Position numbers and translations under genes: made by a program. Source: Glycomyces lechevalierae (GTDB lineage Bacteria; Actinomycetota; Actinomycetes; Mycobacteriales; Micromonosporaceae). Taken from it: DNA of 64,000 nt. The DNA lies in assembly GCF_027622945.1 (NCBI RefSeq), contig NZ_JAPZVQ010000001.1:124001-188000 (forward strand), written 5' to 3'. Under the pieces are notes generated by a model that saw nothing but the letters and a program-made list of their open reading frames with translations, was not told the DNA's origin and searched no databases. Shown in pieces: positions 34,512 through 43,020 of the stretch. Every line of letters begins with the position of its first letter. Position 1 is the first letter of the stretch.

Positions 34512-35069
34512 ATGTCCTCGAACCCGCCGCTGCCCCCTTGGCCGCTCTCGCCGCCCGCGCACGGCGGCGTCGTGCTCCGCGAGGCCCGCGAGGGCGACCT
34601 CGCGATGGCGCGGGAGCTCGCGACCGACCCGTACGTGCCCACGATCGGGACGCTGCCGCCGCATGCGGACGAGGCGGAGGCGCTGGCGTGGATCCACCGG
34701 CAGCACGCCCGCTACGAGGAGGGTACGGGCTTCTCGTTCGCGATCGCGGACGCGGAAACGGATGCGGCCGTGGGGCAGTGCGGGCTGTGGCTGCGCGAGC
34801 TCGGCGAGGGCCGGGCCTCGGCGGGGTACTCGGTCGCGCCGTCCGCGCGCGGGCGGGGGTACGCGGCGGACGCGCTCGTGGCGCTCACGGCGTTCGGCTG
34901 GACCGTGCCCGGCCTGCACCGGATCGAGCTGTACATCGAGCCGTGGAACGCCGGGTCGATCCGGACCGCCGAGCGCGCCGGCTACGCCCGTGAGGGGCTG
35001 CTGCGGAGCCGTCAGGCGATCGGCGGCGTCCGTCGGGACATGCTGCTGTACGCGAACATTCGCGTTTGA
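34512..35069 (+). CDS. GNAT-family N-acetyltransferase (RimJ/RimL type)
   Basis: Acetyltransferase of 185 residues. VVLREAREGDLAMARELATD opens the domain; the CoA loop is SVAPSARGRGYAADAL and the C-terminal part HRIELYIEPWNAGSIRTAER with GYAREGLLRSRQ is typical of RimJ/L-like enzymes acting on N-terminal or small-molecule amines. GATAAT lies exactly 6 bases before the ATG, so this gene is very likely leaderless. Confidence 0.87.
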   Translation: MSSNPPLPPWPLSPPAHGGVVLREAREGDLAMARELATDPYVPTIGTLPPHADEAEALAWIHRQHARYEEGTGFSFAIADAETDAAVGQCGLWLRELGEGRASAGYSVAPSARGRGYAADALVALTAFGWTVPGLHRIELYIEPWNAGSIRTAERAGYAREGLLRSRQAIGGVRRDMLLYANIRV

Positions 35070-35076
35070 TAATTTC

Positions 35077-35232
35077 CGGAAGTTTCGGAGTCACTCCTCA
35101 ATCGACTCACGGTGATCAGGTGACCGATTCCGAGGGTTCTCGTTGAAGATCGCTCCCCAGCAGTGCAAATGGCGATCGATTGCCCGCTCTCAAGATCGAA
35201 ATATTCCGATACTTCTCCGAAACTTATTGACA
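35077..35232 (+). promoter_or_regulatory. Xylanase upstream region with CGAAA-type repeats
   Basis: CGGAAGTTTCG (35077-35087) is one base from CGAAA-N-TTTCG, a palindrome described upstream of Streptomyces xylanase genes. TCGAAATATTCCGA (35196-35209) is a near-perfect palindrome, and CCGAAACTTATTG (35217-35229) a half copy running into TTGACA (35227-35232), a consensus -35 element. Confidence 0.5.
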
Positions 35233-35334
35233 CGTTCCAGGGCGCGGTCCACGATGGTCCCTATCGAGAGATAGAAGCCTCTCGATCCGACCTGTCCTTC
35301 CCGCAGGCCGGACAAACCCTTCCGAGGAGTACGG

Positions 35335-36312
35335 ATGTCCGAGCACAACCCGCCCCCCAGCCTCTTCAGCCGCCGCAACCTCCTGCTCGGCGGCACGAGC
35401 GCGCTCGCGATCGGCGCCACCGGCCTGTTCCTGCCCGGCACGGCCCAGGCCCAGCAGGTCGTCAACACCAACCAGACCGGCACGCACGACGGGTACTACT
35501 ACTCGTTCTGGACCGACACCCAGGGCGCGGCCTCGATGACCCTCGGCGCGGGCGGGAACTACAGCAGTTCCTGGAACGGCGTCAACAACTGGGTCGGCGG
35601 CAAGGGCTGGGCCAACGGCGGCCGCCGCGCCGTCCAGTACTCCGGCAGCTTCAACTCCCCCGGCAACGGCTACCTCGCCCTCTACGGCTGGACCGCGAAC
35701 CCCCTCGTCGAGTACTACATCGTCGAGAACTACGGCACCTACCGCCCCGGCGGGAACGACCGCCGCGGCACCGTCACGGACGACGGCGGCACGTACGACA
35801 TCTACAAGACCACCCGCTACAACCAGCCGTCCGTGGAGGGCACCAAGACCTTCGACCAGTACTGGAGCGTCCGCCAGTCCAAGCGCACCGGCGGCACCAT
35901 CAACACCGGCACCCACTTCGACGCGTGGGCGCGCGCGGGCCTGAACCTCGGGTCCTTCAACTACTACATGGTCCTGGCGACCGAGGGCTACCAGTCCAGC
36001 GGCAGCTCCAACATCACGATCGGCACCACCGGCGGCGGCGGCGGGGGCGGCGGCACCTGCACCGCGACGCTCTCGGCCGGCCAGCGCTGGAGCGACCGCT
36101 ACAACCTCAACGTGACCGTCTCGGGGAAGAGCGACTGGCGCACCACGCTGAACATCCCCTCGCCCGCGAAGGTCATCGCGACCTGGAACTGCAACGCCTC
36201 CTACCCGACCGCGCAGCAGCTCGTCGCCACCCCGAACGGCAGCGGCAACACCTTCGGCCTCACCATCCAGGCCAACGGCAACTGGAACTGGCCGACCGTC
36301 GCCTGCGGCTAG
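35335..36312 (+). CDS. Secreted endo-1,4-beta-xylanase, GH11 with C-terminal carbohydrate-binding domain
   Basis: Exported xylanase of 325 residues. A Tat signal ([10 protein letters not shown], cleavage near TAQA-QQ) leads into the GH11 jelly roll: [18 protein letters not shown], nucleophile Glu126 in [13 protein letters not shown] and acid/base Glu217 in [12 protein letters not shown] Gly-rich linker (about 233-241) joins a short C-terminal domain with two cysteines ([29 protein letters not shown]), about 84 residues, likely cellulose- or xylan-binding (CBM2-like). GAGGAG precedes the ATG. It stands alone, followed by a terminator. Confidence 0.94.
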   Translation: MSEHNPPPSLFSRRNLLLGGTSALAIGATGLFLPGTAQAQQVVNTNQTGTHDGYYYSFWTDTQGAASMTLGAGGNYSSSWNGVNNWVGGKGWANGGRRAVQYSGSFNSPGNGYLALYGWTANPLVEYYIVENYGTYRPGGNDRRGTVTDDGGTYDIYKTTRYNQPSVEGTKTFDQYWSVRQSKRTGGTINTGTHFDAWARAGLNLGSFNYYMVLATEGYQSSGSSNITIGTTGGGGGGGGTCTATLSAGQRWSDRYNLNVTVSGKSDWRTTLNIPSPAKVIATWNCNASYPTAQQLVATPNGSGNTFGLTIQANGNWNWPTVACG

Positions 36313-36321
36313 CCCGATGAC

Positions 36322-36352
36322 GAGGCCCCAGCACCCCTGCGGCCGGGGCCTC
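36322..36352 (+). terminator. Terminator-like hairpin after xylanase
   Basis: GAGGCCCC (36322-36329) pairs with GGGGCCTC (36345-36352) around a 15-base loop, 10 bases after the xylanase stop. No T-tract follows. Confidence 0.55.
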
Positions 36353-36388
36353 CCACCGGTTGTTCAGCCTTGGGCCGCAAGCCGTGCG

Positions 36389-36504
36389 CCCCCGCCGCGG
36401 GGGGGGGGGGGGGCGGGGGGGGGGGGGCCGGGCGGCGGGGGGGGGGGGGGGGGGGGCGGGGGGGGGGGCGGGGGGGGGGGGCCGCCCCCCCCCCCCCCCC
36501 CCCC
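36389..36504. other. G/C-only homopolymer tract, probable sequencing artefact
   Basis: About 116 bases contain no A or T: long G runs broken by single C or GCC, then a 20-base C run. It lies between convergent genes directly after a terminator. The composition is implausible for natural sequence and is typical of consensus failure at a strong hairpin. Confidence 0.7.
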
Positions 36505-36521
36505 GACTCGCCTAGCGCCCC

Positions 36522-37631
36522 TTAGTTTTTGAGTCGTGCGAGGAAGAACTCTCGCACGTCCTCGGCCAGCAGTTCGGGGACCTCCATCGCGGCGAAGTGG
36601 CCGCCGCGCTCGAACTCCGACCAGTGCCGGATGTCGTAGAGCCGCTCGGCGAGGGGCCGCACGGCCAGCGTGATGTCGTGCGCGAACACCGCCACCCCGA
36701 GCGGCACCCGGCACGGATCCCCGGGGGCGCCGCGCGGCGTGTCGCGGTGCAGGCGCGCCGAGGAGGCGGCGGTCGCGGTGAGCCAGTACAGGGAGATGTC
36801 GGTGAGCATCCGGTCATCGCTGACCGGCGTGGCCGGGTCCGTCCACTGCGCGAACCGCTCGGCGATCCACGCGAGCTGGCCCACGGGAGAGTCGGTGAGC
36901 GCGTACCCGATGGTCTGCGGGGTGAGGGCCTGCAGGGCCTGGTAGGGCGGGCGGTTGGCCACGAGGCTCCGGACGGTGTCGAGCCGGGCCTCGTCCGATG
37001 CGGACAATTCGACCCCGGCGTCGGGGTCGGGGCGGGTCGGCAGGTAGTTGACGTGCACGCCGATCACGTGCTCCGGCGCGCAGGCGCCGAGCGCGGTCGA
37101 GACGCCGGCGCCGAAGTCGCCGCCTTGCGCCCCATAGCGTTCGTACCCGAGGCGGCGCATGAGCTCGGCCCAGGCCCGGGCGACACGCGGGACGCCCCAG
37201 TCGCGCTCGTGGGTCGGCCCGGAGAACCCGTAGCCGGGGATCGAGGGGATCACGAGGTGGAAGTCGCGCGAGAGCGGCTCGATCACGTCGAGGAACTCCA
37301 GGAACGAACCGGGCCACCCGTGCGTGAGGACGAGCGCGACCGCCTCGGGGTTCGCGGACCTGACGTGGACGAAGTGGATGTTCTGGCCTTCGATCTCGGT
37401 GGTGAAGTGCGGCAGCTCGTTGAGCTTCGCCTCGTGCTCGCGCCAGTCGTAGCCGGTGCGCCAGTACTCGGCGAGCGCCTTGAGCCGCGCGAGCGGGAAC
37501 CCGTAGTCGGTCCCGGCGTCGGCGACTTCGTTGGGCCAGCGCGTGCGCGCGAGCCGGTCGTTCAGGTCGTCGAGGTCGGCTTGCGGGACGTCGATGCGGA
37601 AGGGCGTGATGGCGGTGCCGTTGGTGCTCAT
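36522..37631 (-). CDS. Epoxide hydrolase (EHN-domain alpha/beta hydrolase)
   Basis: Alpha/beta hydrolase of 369 residues with the N-terminal EHN domain (ITPFRIDVPQADLDDLNDRL). Oxyanion motif HGWPGS (104-109), nucleophile Asp172 in GAQGGDFGAG, and a C-terminal His in RGGHFAAMEVPE complete the epoxide hydrolase triad. Length equals that of juvenile-hormone/microsomal-type bacterial homologues. GGGAGAGA precedes the ATG. A compact set of ACTAACG repeats upstream suggests induction by an aromatic or xenobiotic ligand. Confidence 0.9.
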   Translation of the reverse strand: MSTNGTAITPFRIDVPQADLDDLNDRLARTRWPNEVADAGTDYGFPLARLKALAEYWRTGYDWREHEAKLNELPHFTTEIEGQNIHFVHVRSANPEAVALVLTHGWPGSFLEFLDVIEPLSRDFHLVIPSIPGYGFSGPTHERDWGVPRVARAWAELMRRLGYERYGAQGGDFGAGVSTALGACAPEHVIGVHVNYLPTRPDPDAGVELSASDEARLDTVRSLVANRPPYQALQALTPQTIGYALTDSPVGQLAWIAERFAQWTDPATPVSDDRMLTDISLYWLTATAASSARLHRDTPRGAPGDPCRVPLGVAVFAHDITLAVRPLAERLYDIRHWSEFERGGHFAAMEVPELLAEDVREFFLARLKN

Positions 37632-37675
37632 GGGTTCTCTCCCGGGGTTCGCATGCGCCGCTCAATTGTTCGAGC

Positions 37676-37716
37676 GACTAACGTTCATGACACTAACGAT
37701 AACATATTCGTTAGTC
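37676..37716. promoter_or_regulatory. ACTAACG repeat operator upstream of epoxide hydrolase
   Basis: ACTAACG at 37677-37683 and 37692-37698 (15 bp apart) and its complement CGTTAGT at 37709-37715; the outer pair extends to GACTAACG/CGTTAGTC. No regulator gene lies beside it. Confidence 0.5.
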
Positions 37717-37766
37717 CCACGAACGATCTGAAGCGAGGCTCACACCGCCGAACCGAACGCACCCGC

Positions 37767-38204
37767 CTAGACGCGCTCGAAGACCAAGTCGAAATCCTTG
37801 CGCCAGTGCAGACCCGCATCCTCCGACGCCTCCCAGCGCCCCCGGATCACGTCGTCCCCGACCTCACCGATGAACCGCTGATGGAAATCGGGATCCTCCC
37901 GCAGCAAGGTCCACTCCCCCGCCCCGAACGTCATCGCGAACTCCCGGCACACCCCGCGATCGTCCTCATAGAGCGCCACGAACCGATCGTTCGCGTCACT
38001 GCGCCCGAACACGTACGCCCCCCGCGAATGCGCATGCCCCTCATCGAAACTCAACCGCATCATCAGCAGCGACTCCCCGACCCACTCGACGACCGCCTCC
38101 CCCGGCACCGTCGTCCCCGCCGGCTCCAGGAACCACGCATCGGCAATCGTCAACCGCCACGTCCCCACGAGCCCACTGAGCTTCGCCATCTCGGCATTGC
38201 GCAT
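37767..38204 (-). CDS. Conserved hypothetical protein (lipocalin/DUF1579-like)
   Basis: Protein of 145 residues whose layout, LSGLVGTWRLTIADAWFLEP, alternating strands, then GEWTLLREDPDFHQRF and RWEASEDAGLHWRKDFDLVF, suggests a small beta-barrel of the DUF1579/lipocalin-like kind that measures lesion or ligand-type molecules. I cannot assign a function. GGAGG lies upstream of the ATG at 38204. Confidence 0.75.
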   Translation of the reverse strand: MRNAEMAKLSGLVGTWRLTIADAWFLEPAGTTVPGEAVVEWVGESLLMMRLSFDEGHAHSRGAYVFGRSDANDRFVALYEDDRGVCREFAMTFGAGEWTLLREDPDFHQRFIGEVGDDVIRGRWEASEDAGLHWRKDFDLVFERV

Positions 38205-38348
38205 CACTGCCTCCAAGAGCCGTCAAACCGCCAGGCCACCTGCGATCGTATCGACTTCAAACCCCGATGTCGCGCCCTCGAAGCGCCCAGAACGCCCGAA
38301 CCTCCGACGCCGTATCGTCCCCGAGCCCCACCACGGGCGTCGCCGACG

Positions 38349-39161
38349 CTAACCCTTGGCGTCCCGGCATTCGAGGATGCCCGAATGGGTGGTGATGCGC
38401 AGGAGGTCGTGCTCGACGAAATGCTCGTCGAGCTGCCGCTCGATCGCGACCATCAACCGCTCGAAGTCCTCCGGGGGCAGGGCCGTGAAGTCCTGTTCAG
38501 ACCGGAACGCAGCCACCAGCGGCCCCGGCTCAGGCAGCGCGATCACACCCGGCAGATCGTGCAGCACCACCGACGCGAACCGCTCGGCCAGCATCGACTC
38601 GGCCGCCTCCAGCGAGAACCGCTCGATCACCACTGAGAGAGCCTGCCGCACCTCGGTCCCCAGCGCGGACGTCGAGGCGTCTCGCCAGATCGGCAGGTAC
38701 TCCTGCTTGTCATCGGCACCGAGTGTCGACACGAACAGGACCCCGCCCGGCGCCAGCACCCGCCGCAACTCATCGAGCGCCGCCGGAATGTCCGGCACGT
38801 GGTAGAGCATGTGCATCGCGAGCACCACATCCGCCGAACCGTCCTCGAACGGCAGATCGGCCACGTCAGCGACCACCGTCGGCTCCGGAACGCTCTCGAG
38901 GACACCCGAGGCCAGGTCGACCCCGATCACCTCGGCGTCAGGAAAGGCCTCACGAAGACGACTCGTATACCGGCCGTTGCCGCAGCCGACATCGAGGACC
39001 CGCTGCGGCCGCCCGGAGACCGCGCCGATGACCACACCGGGGAGATCGTGGTCGGGGGTCTTGTACTGGAAGAGCCGCTGCCGGGCCGCGAGGCCGTCGT
39101 CGCTCCGGTAGTTGTCGACCTTCTGGAACCGCTCATCGGTGGTCTGTCTTGAAGCGCCCAT
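38349..39161 (-). CDS. Class I SAM-dependent methyltransferase
   Basis: Cytosolic methyltransferase of 270 residues with motif I VLDVGCGNGRYTSRL (about 55-69), acidic motif VIGVDLASG, ADVADLPFEDGSADVVLAMH and the strand PGGVLFVSTLGADD. The type-11 domain covers about 50-165, with a variable C-terminus. AAGGA precedes the ATG. Substrate unknown. It is divergent from a membrane protein gene; both promoters carry the same TAGGAT element. Confidence 0.85.
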   Translation of the reverse strand: MGASRQTTDERFQKVDNYRSDDGLAARQRLFQYKTPDHDLPGVVIGAVSGRPQRVLDVGCGNGRYTSRLREAFPDAEVIGVDLASGVLESVPEPTVVADVADLPFEDGSADVVLAMHMLYHVPDIPAALDELRRVLAPGGVLFVSTLGADDKQEYLPIWRDASTSALGTEVRQALSVVIERFSLEAAESMLAERFASVVLHDLPGVIALPEPGPLVAAFRSEQDFTALPPEDFERLMVAIERQLDEHFVEHDLLRITTHSGILECRDAKG

Positions 39162-39467
39162 CGCATGGTCCTTCCGCGTTCTCGTCGATTCCCGCCAACC
39201 TCACGGGCCCACTGCCTTCGCGTACGGCTACTCCACGCGCCACCCTCACCACCCGGTTGCGCCAGGCACCGATCCTATTCGCCCCCTTCGATACTCGATT
39301 GCAGGCGAGCAGCGACTCTGCTGAGACGGCCCCAACCCCAAAGGGAGCGCGCCGGGCGTGTACCGCGCGAGTGGCGTCGTGGCAATAGGATCGGCGTCGG
39401 TCTTCCCCACCCACCTTGTGCCCGCGAGGGACGGTCGCGCGTCCCGCTTTTGGAGGTTCGGAGCCCT
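39162..39467. other. Intergenic region between methyltransferase and membrane protein genes
   Basis: 306 bases without a convincing gene. It contains an 11-bp inverted repeat, CCGATCCTATT (39269-39279) and AATAGGATCGG (39384-39394), whose TAGGAT cores point outward as possible -10 elements on the two strands. Confidence 0.5.
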
Positions 39468-40037
39468 GTGTCGACGTTCGTGAAGGGCCTCGCCTGGACC
39501 GTCGCGTTCCTCTCCGGAGTGGCGACCATCTTCGCGCTGTTCGGCGGCCAGCAGTGGCTCGAGCAGCAGGGCTGGACCCTCGCCCCGAGCACCGCCCCGG
39601 ATACCAGCGTCACCGAGCAGGCCACCGACCCGACCCCGGACGCCACCACCGAAACCACTGAAGCCGAGGAGACCGAAGCGGCCGAACCGGAACCCGTCGA
39701 CACCGGGACCCAGGAGGCCGACGGAGTCGCGTCAGCATGGGCGAGCGTCAGCGCCTGGTCCGAGCGGACGTTCGACAACCTGCTGTGGGGGATCGTCGCG
39801 TTCGGCGTCTCGATGCTCCTTGCCGGGGCGGCGGGCGCGCTCATCGCCGCCGCCCAGTACTGGATCTACATTGTCCTGGCGTTCTTCCAATGGGCGCTCG
39901 CGGTGATCCTCCTGGGCGTGGTCGTCGCCATGGGCTTCCTGCTCCACGGCGCCGACCCCGGCTACCTCGGCTGGTTCATCGCGCTCACCGTCATCAGCGC
40001 CCCGCTCGGCTACTTCGTCCACGACGAGTACGGCTGA
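39468..40037 (+). CDS. Membrane protein with acidic Thr/Glu-rich linker
   Basis: No family recognised. The 189-residue protein has one N-terminal helix (about 5-25, GLAWTVAFLSGVATIFALFG), an extracytoplasmic stretch rich in Thr, Glu, Ala and Pro (about 42-85), then about four helices (LLWGIVAFGVSMLLAGAAGA; YWIYIVLAFFQWALAVILLG; LGWFIALTVISAPLGYF). The GTG is 11 bases after GGAGG. Convergent with the phosphodiesterase gene. Confidence 0.7.
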   Translation: MSTFVKGLAWTVAFLSGVATIFALFGGQQWLEQQGWTLAPSTAPDTSVTEQATDPTPDATTETTEAEETEAAEPEPVDTGTQEADGVASAWASVSAWSERTFDNLLWGIVAFGVSMLLAGAAGALIAAAQYWIYIVLAFFQWALAVILLGVVVAMGFLLHGADPGYLGWFIALTVISAPLGYFVHDEYG

Positions 40038-40053
40038 GCGGGGCCCTGACGCG

Positions 40054-41391
40054 TCAGCGGCGGGTATAGACGACGCCGATCTTGTCGACCGCAGCGGCGG
40101 CGCGGCCGTGGAAGCCCGCGATCTGCCAGCCCGACGGGGCGGTGAACGTCGCGCAGTCGCCCGTCGCGGTCCCGCCTTCGAGCGTGCGGCCGGTGCTGGT
40201 GGTGAAGCGGGCGTAGAAGATCCGCGTGTGGCCGTCGTGCTGGGCCTGGCAGACGCGCAGGGCCGTCGGGTACTCCCCCGCCGCCAGCGTGAGCTCGCGC
40301 AGGGAGCCGCCGCTGCCGCCGTGGTCGAGGACGGTGCCGTCCGCGAGGGTGACGCCGATCCGGTCGATCCGCTCGCCGGAGCGCAGGCGCAGCACACGGG
40401 CCGCGTCGCCGGCGTCGAGGTCGTCCACATCGGTGAAGAAGTCGCCGTGCGGGCCGCCGAACTGGTCGCTCAACGTGAAGTCCCCGCCCGTCGACCAGGA
40501 GAAGTCGACCGCGATCGGGTAGTGGTCGGAGAGGTTCTTGCCGCTGCCGTCCCGGAAGGCGGCGTGGTCGTTGCGGTACTGGCCGGCGTCGAGCTTCACG
40601 TGGTCGCCGGAGCGGTACAGGACCTTGTCGACGACCTCGCAGGTCGCGTCGACCGTCGCGTCCTCGCACACGAGCGCCTCGTCGCCCTCGTCCGGGGCAT
40701 CGCCGCCGCGCACGAGCTCCACCCACGCGTCCGTGAGGCCGTTGCCCGCCGCGAACGCGGCGATGCCGTCACCGGTGCGCGTGTAGCGGGTGTTGGTGTC
40801 GCCGTACACGATCACCGCGTTCCCGGCCGAGCGCTCGGCCATGAACGCCGATACCTGCGCGAGGTTCTTCGCCCGCGCCGCGATGTCGGCCGCGTCGCTC
40901 CCGGCGTCGGTGTGGAGGTTGTACAGGTCGACCCACACGCCCTCGGCGAGGCGGGCGCGCATGAACGTGAACCCCTTGGGGGTCAGGCAGTCGCCCGAGC
41001 CCGAGGCGCAGTCGTCCCACTTGACGCGCTCGAAGTCCTCGAACGGCATGTCCGACAAGGTGTTGAGGCCGTCGCCGAAGGGCACGCCGCCGCTGGTGGC
41101 CGTCCGGTGCGGGTGGTCGTCCGCCGCGTACAGCGCCGCGTGGTAGTTGAAGTCCTCCTGGACGTGCACGATGTCGTACGAGCCGAGGCGGGAGCCGATG
41201 ATCGGCGTGTTCGTCTCGGGGTCGCCGTCGCCGAGCCCGAGCGGCAGGCCCGCGACGTTGTAGGAGAGGACGGAGAGGTCGCCGCTCTGCGCGGCCTCCT
41301 GGGCCTCGGCCGGGTCGGGCGAGGCCGTGAAGGCGAGGGCGGCGAGCGAGGTCAGCGCGGTGAGCGCCGCCAGGCGGGGCGGGAGGTGCAT
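40054..41391 (-). CDS. Secreted endonuclease/exonuclease/phosphatase-fold protein with jacalin-like C-terminal domain
   Basis: Exported protein of 445 residues: signal peptide (about 1-30), EEP domain (about 38-305) with LSVLSYNVAGLP, VHVQEDFNYH, YNLHTDAG, VIVYGDTNTRY and the catalytic SDHYPIAVDF, then a jacalin-like lectin domain (about 310-445; QFGGPHGDFFTDVDDL, GERIDRIGVTLADG, WQIAGFHGRAAAAVDKIGV). This matches secreted sphingomyelinase- or DNase-like phosphodiesterases targeted to sugars by the lectin part. Four cysteines in the catalytic domain may form disulfides. Confidence 0.85.
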   Translation of the reverse strand: MHLPPRLAALTALTSLAALAFTASPDPAEAQEAAQSGDLSVLSYNVAGLPLGLGDGDPETNTPIIGSRLGSYDIVHVQEDFNYHAALYAADDHPHRTATSGGVPFGDGLNTLSDMPFEDFERVKWDDCASGSGDCLTPKGFTFMRARLAEGVWVDLYNLHTDAGSDAADIAARAKNLAQVSAFMAERSAGNAVIVYGDTNTRYTRTGDGIAAFAAGNGLTDAWVELVRGGDAPDEGDEALVCEDATVDATCEVVDKVLYRSGDHVKLDAGQYRNDHAAFRDGSGKNLSDHYPIAVDFSWSTGGDFTLSDQFGGPHGDFFTDVDDLDAGDAARVLRLRSGERIDRIGVTLADGTVLDHGGSGGSLRELTLAAGEYPTALRVCQAQHDGHTRIFYARFTTSTGRTLEGGTATGDCATFTAPSGWQIAGFHGRAAAAVDKIGVVYTRR

Positions 41392-41520
41392 GTGGCTCCA
41401 GAGGTCTCGCGGCCGAGAGTGGGCTCGGCTTCGGTTATGGCGCAATCAGATTGCCCGAATAATGCGAAATGTTCAAGACTGCCGGGAGAACCGCGCCCCG
41501 CCGGGCGGTGAACGCCTCGC

Positions 41521-41874
41521 TCACATGGCGAGACCGAGGGCCAGGAGCGCGATCGACGAGGCGAGGAACGTGAAGGTCCCGACCGTCTCCTTCGGCCAGA
41601 AGTTCGCCAGGACGTGCGTGTGGACCGCGCACGTCCAGAACAGCACGAGTCCCGCCGCGGCGGCCGTGCCGACCGGCGGGTACGCCAGGCCGGCGAGCAG
41701 CCCGAGCCCGCCGAGGACCTTGAGGACCCCGATCGGGAAGACCAGCATCGAATGCGACACGTGCGCGCCGTCCATCAACGGCAGGATCACCTTCAGCCGG
41801 ACCATCGCGCCGATCCCCGAACCGAGGTTGAGGACGCCGAACGTGATCGCGAGGACGAGATACAGGGTGGACAT
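41521..41874 (-). CDS. DoxX-like membrane protein
   Basis: Membrane protein of 117 residues with four helices (LYLVLAITFGVLNLGSGIGA; MLVFPIGVLKVLGGLGLLAG; AAGLVLFWTCAVHTHVLANF; FTFLASSIALLALGLAM), of the DoxX/DoxX-like family. AAGGAGT precedes the ATG. It lies about 100 bases downstream of a SigJ-type sigma factor gene on the same strand; ECF41 sigma factors are often adjacent to DoxX, oxidoreductase or carboxymuconolactone decarboxylase genes that they control. Confidence 0.82.
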   Translation of the reverse strand: MSTLYLVLAITFGVLNLGSGIGAMVRLKVILPLMDGAHVSHSMLVFPIGVLKVLGGLGLLAGLAYPPVGTAAAAGLVLFWTCAVHTHVLANFWPKETVGTFTFLASSIALLALGLAM

Positions 41875-41975
41875 GGGAGGACTCCTTTGTTGTGGTGGGT
41901 GTGGTGGCTTGCGAAGGCAGGGCACGGCCGACCCATGCCGCGACGGCGGCATCGGCGCGTTCCCTTGCGCGGGAA

Positions 41976-42863
41976 TCAGTGCAGCGTGGTGAGCTTCTCT
42001 GGGTTCGTGACCGCGTAGACCGCGGCGACCCGGTCGAGAGCCGGGGTGAGGTCGAGCATGAGGACGCCGACGACGCGGCCCTCGCGGAGCATCAGCGCCG
42101 CCGGCGAGCCGTTCACGGGACGGAACTCGATCTCGAGCCCTTCCGAGCGGCGGAACCTGCGGCTCACCAGCAGCTCGGCGATCCGCTCGGGGTCGCGCAG
42201 CGGCCGCGGCCCGGCCGCGGGCGCCAGGCCCCCGCCGTCGCAGGTGAGCACCACGTCAGGCGCCATGAGGCCCAGCAGCGCATCGAGGTCGCCGCCCGAC
42301 ACCGCCGCCATGAACCGCTCGGTGACCTGCCGGTGCACCGCCGGATCCACCGCGAACCGCGGCCGCCGCGCGTGCACATGGGACCGGGCGCGGTGCGCGA
42401 GCTGCCGCACCGACGCCGGCGAGCGGCCCAGCAGCTCGGCGATCTCCGTGTGCGCGTAGCCGAAGACGTCAGCGAGCACGAACACCGCCCGCTCGGCCGG
42501 CGTCAGCGACTCCAGGACCACCATGAGCGCCAACGACACCGACTCGGCCCGCAGCGCGGGCTCGGCCGCGTCCGGCGCGGTCTCCCGCATCACCGGCTCG
42601 GGCAGCCAAGGCCCGATGTACGTCTCGCGGCGGCGCTTCACCGCCTCCTGCCGCGCGATCGCGGCGTTGATCGCCACCCGCACCAGATAGGCGCGGGCAT
42701 GCTCGATCGGCGCGCCGTGCGAACGGCGCTCCCAGGCGAGCCAGACGTCCTGGAGCACGTCCTCGGTGTCGGCGACGGTGCCCAGCATCCCGTAGACGAT
42801 GCCGAACAGCAGCTCGCGGTGCTCGGCGAACACCACGGCGGGCGGAGCGGGTACTGCGTTCAC
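41976..42863 (-). CDS. ECF41 (SigJ-type) RNA polymerase sigma factor
   Basis: Sigma factor of 295 residues. Sigma-70 region 2 (VFAEHRELLFGIVYGMLGTV; DVLQDVWLAWERRS) and region 4 (LTPAERAVFVLADVFGYAHT; LLGRSPASVRQLAHRARSHV) are followed by a C-terminal SnoaL-like domain (about 180-295), which in ECF41 proteins replaces an anti-sigma factor. The GTG start has GAGGAGG upstream; an upstream in-frame ATG lies in the promoter region. A TGTCACA element upstream suggests autoregulation. Confidence 0.9.
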   Translation of the reverse strand: MNAVPAPPAVVFAEHRELLFGIVYGMLGTVADTEDVLQDVWLAWERRSHGAPIEHARAYLVRVAINAAIARQEAVKRRRETYIGPWLPEPVMRETAPDAAEPALRAESVSLALMVVLESLTPAERAVFVLADVFGYAHTEIAELLGRSPASVRQLAHRARSHVHARRPRFAVDPAVHRQVTERFMAAVSGGDLDALLGLMAPDVVLTCDGGGLAPAAGPRPLRDPERIAELLVSRRFRRSEGLEIEFRPVNGSPAALMLREGRVVGVLMLDLTPALDRVAAVYAVTNPEKLTTLH

Positions 42864-42917
42864 GGCGGCCCTCCTCGTTTCTCGGTCGCACTCCAAGAGC
42901 CGAACAGGGCCGCCGAA

Positions 42918-42924
42918 TGTGACA
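42918..42924 (-). promoter_or_regulatory. Putative ECF41-type -35 element of the sigJ-like gene
   Basis: TGTCACA on the minus strand equals the -35 consensus known for ECF41 promoters, 55 bases before the sigma factor start. The matching -10 (CGTC) is not clear. Confidence 0.4.
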
Positions 42925-43020
42925 CCCGGATCGCGATCGTGACCGGGCTCGCAGTCGTTCTCTTGATGAGAGCGCGGCGAAGCCGCGCACGTTTCAGTCT
43001 TTTTGTCTGTTTTTCTAAGA

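Noticed and set aside
36389..36504. Genuine G-quadruplex array
   Set aside because: Base composition without any A or T over 116 bases, repeated in a similar form at 59660, fits a sequencing artefact better.
42972..42988. GCGCGGC/GCCGCGC hairpin followed by T-rich DNA as a plus-strand terminator
   Set aside because: No plus-strand gene precedes it; both flanking genes are on the minus strand.
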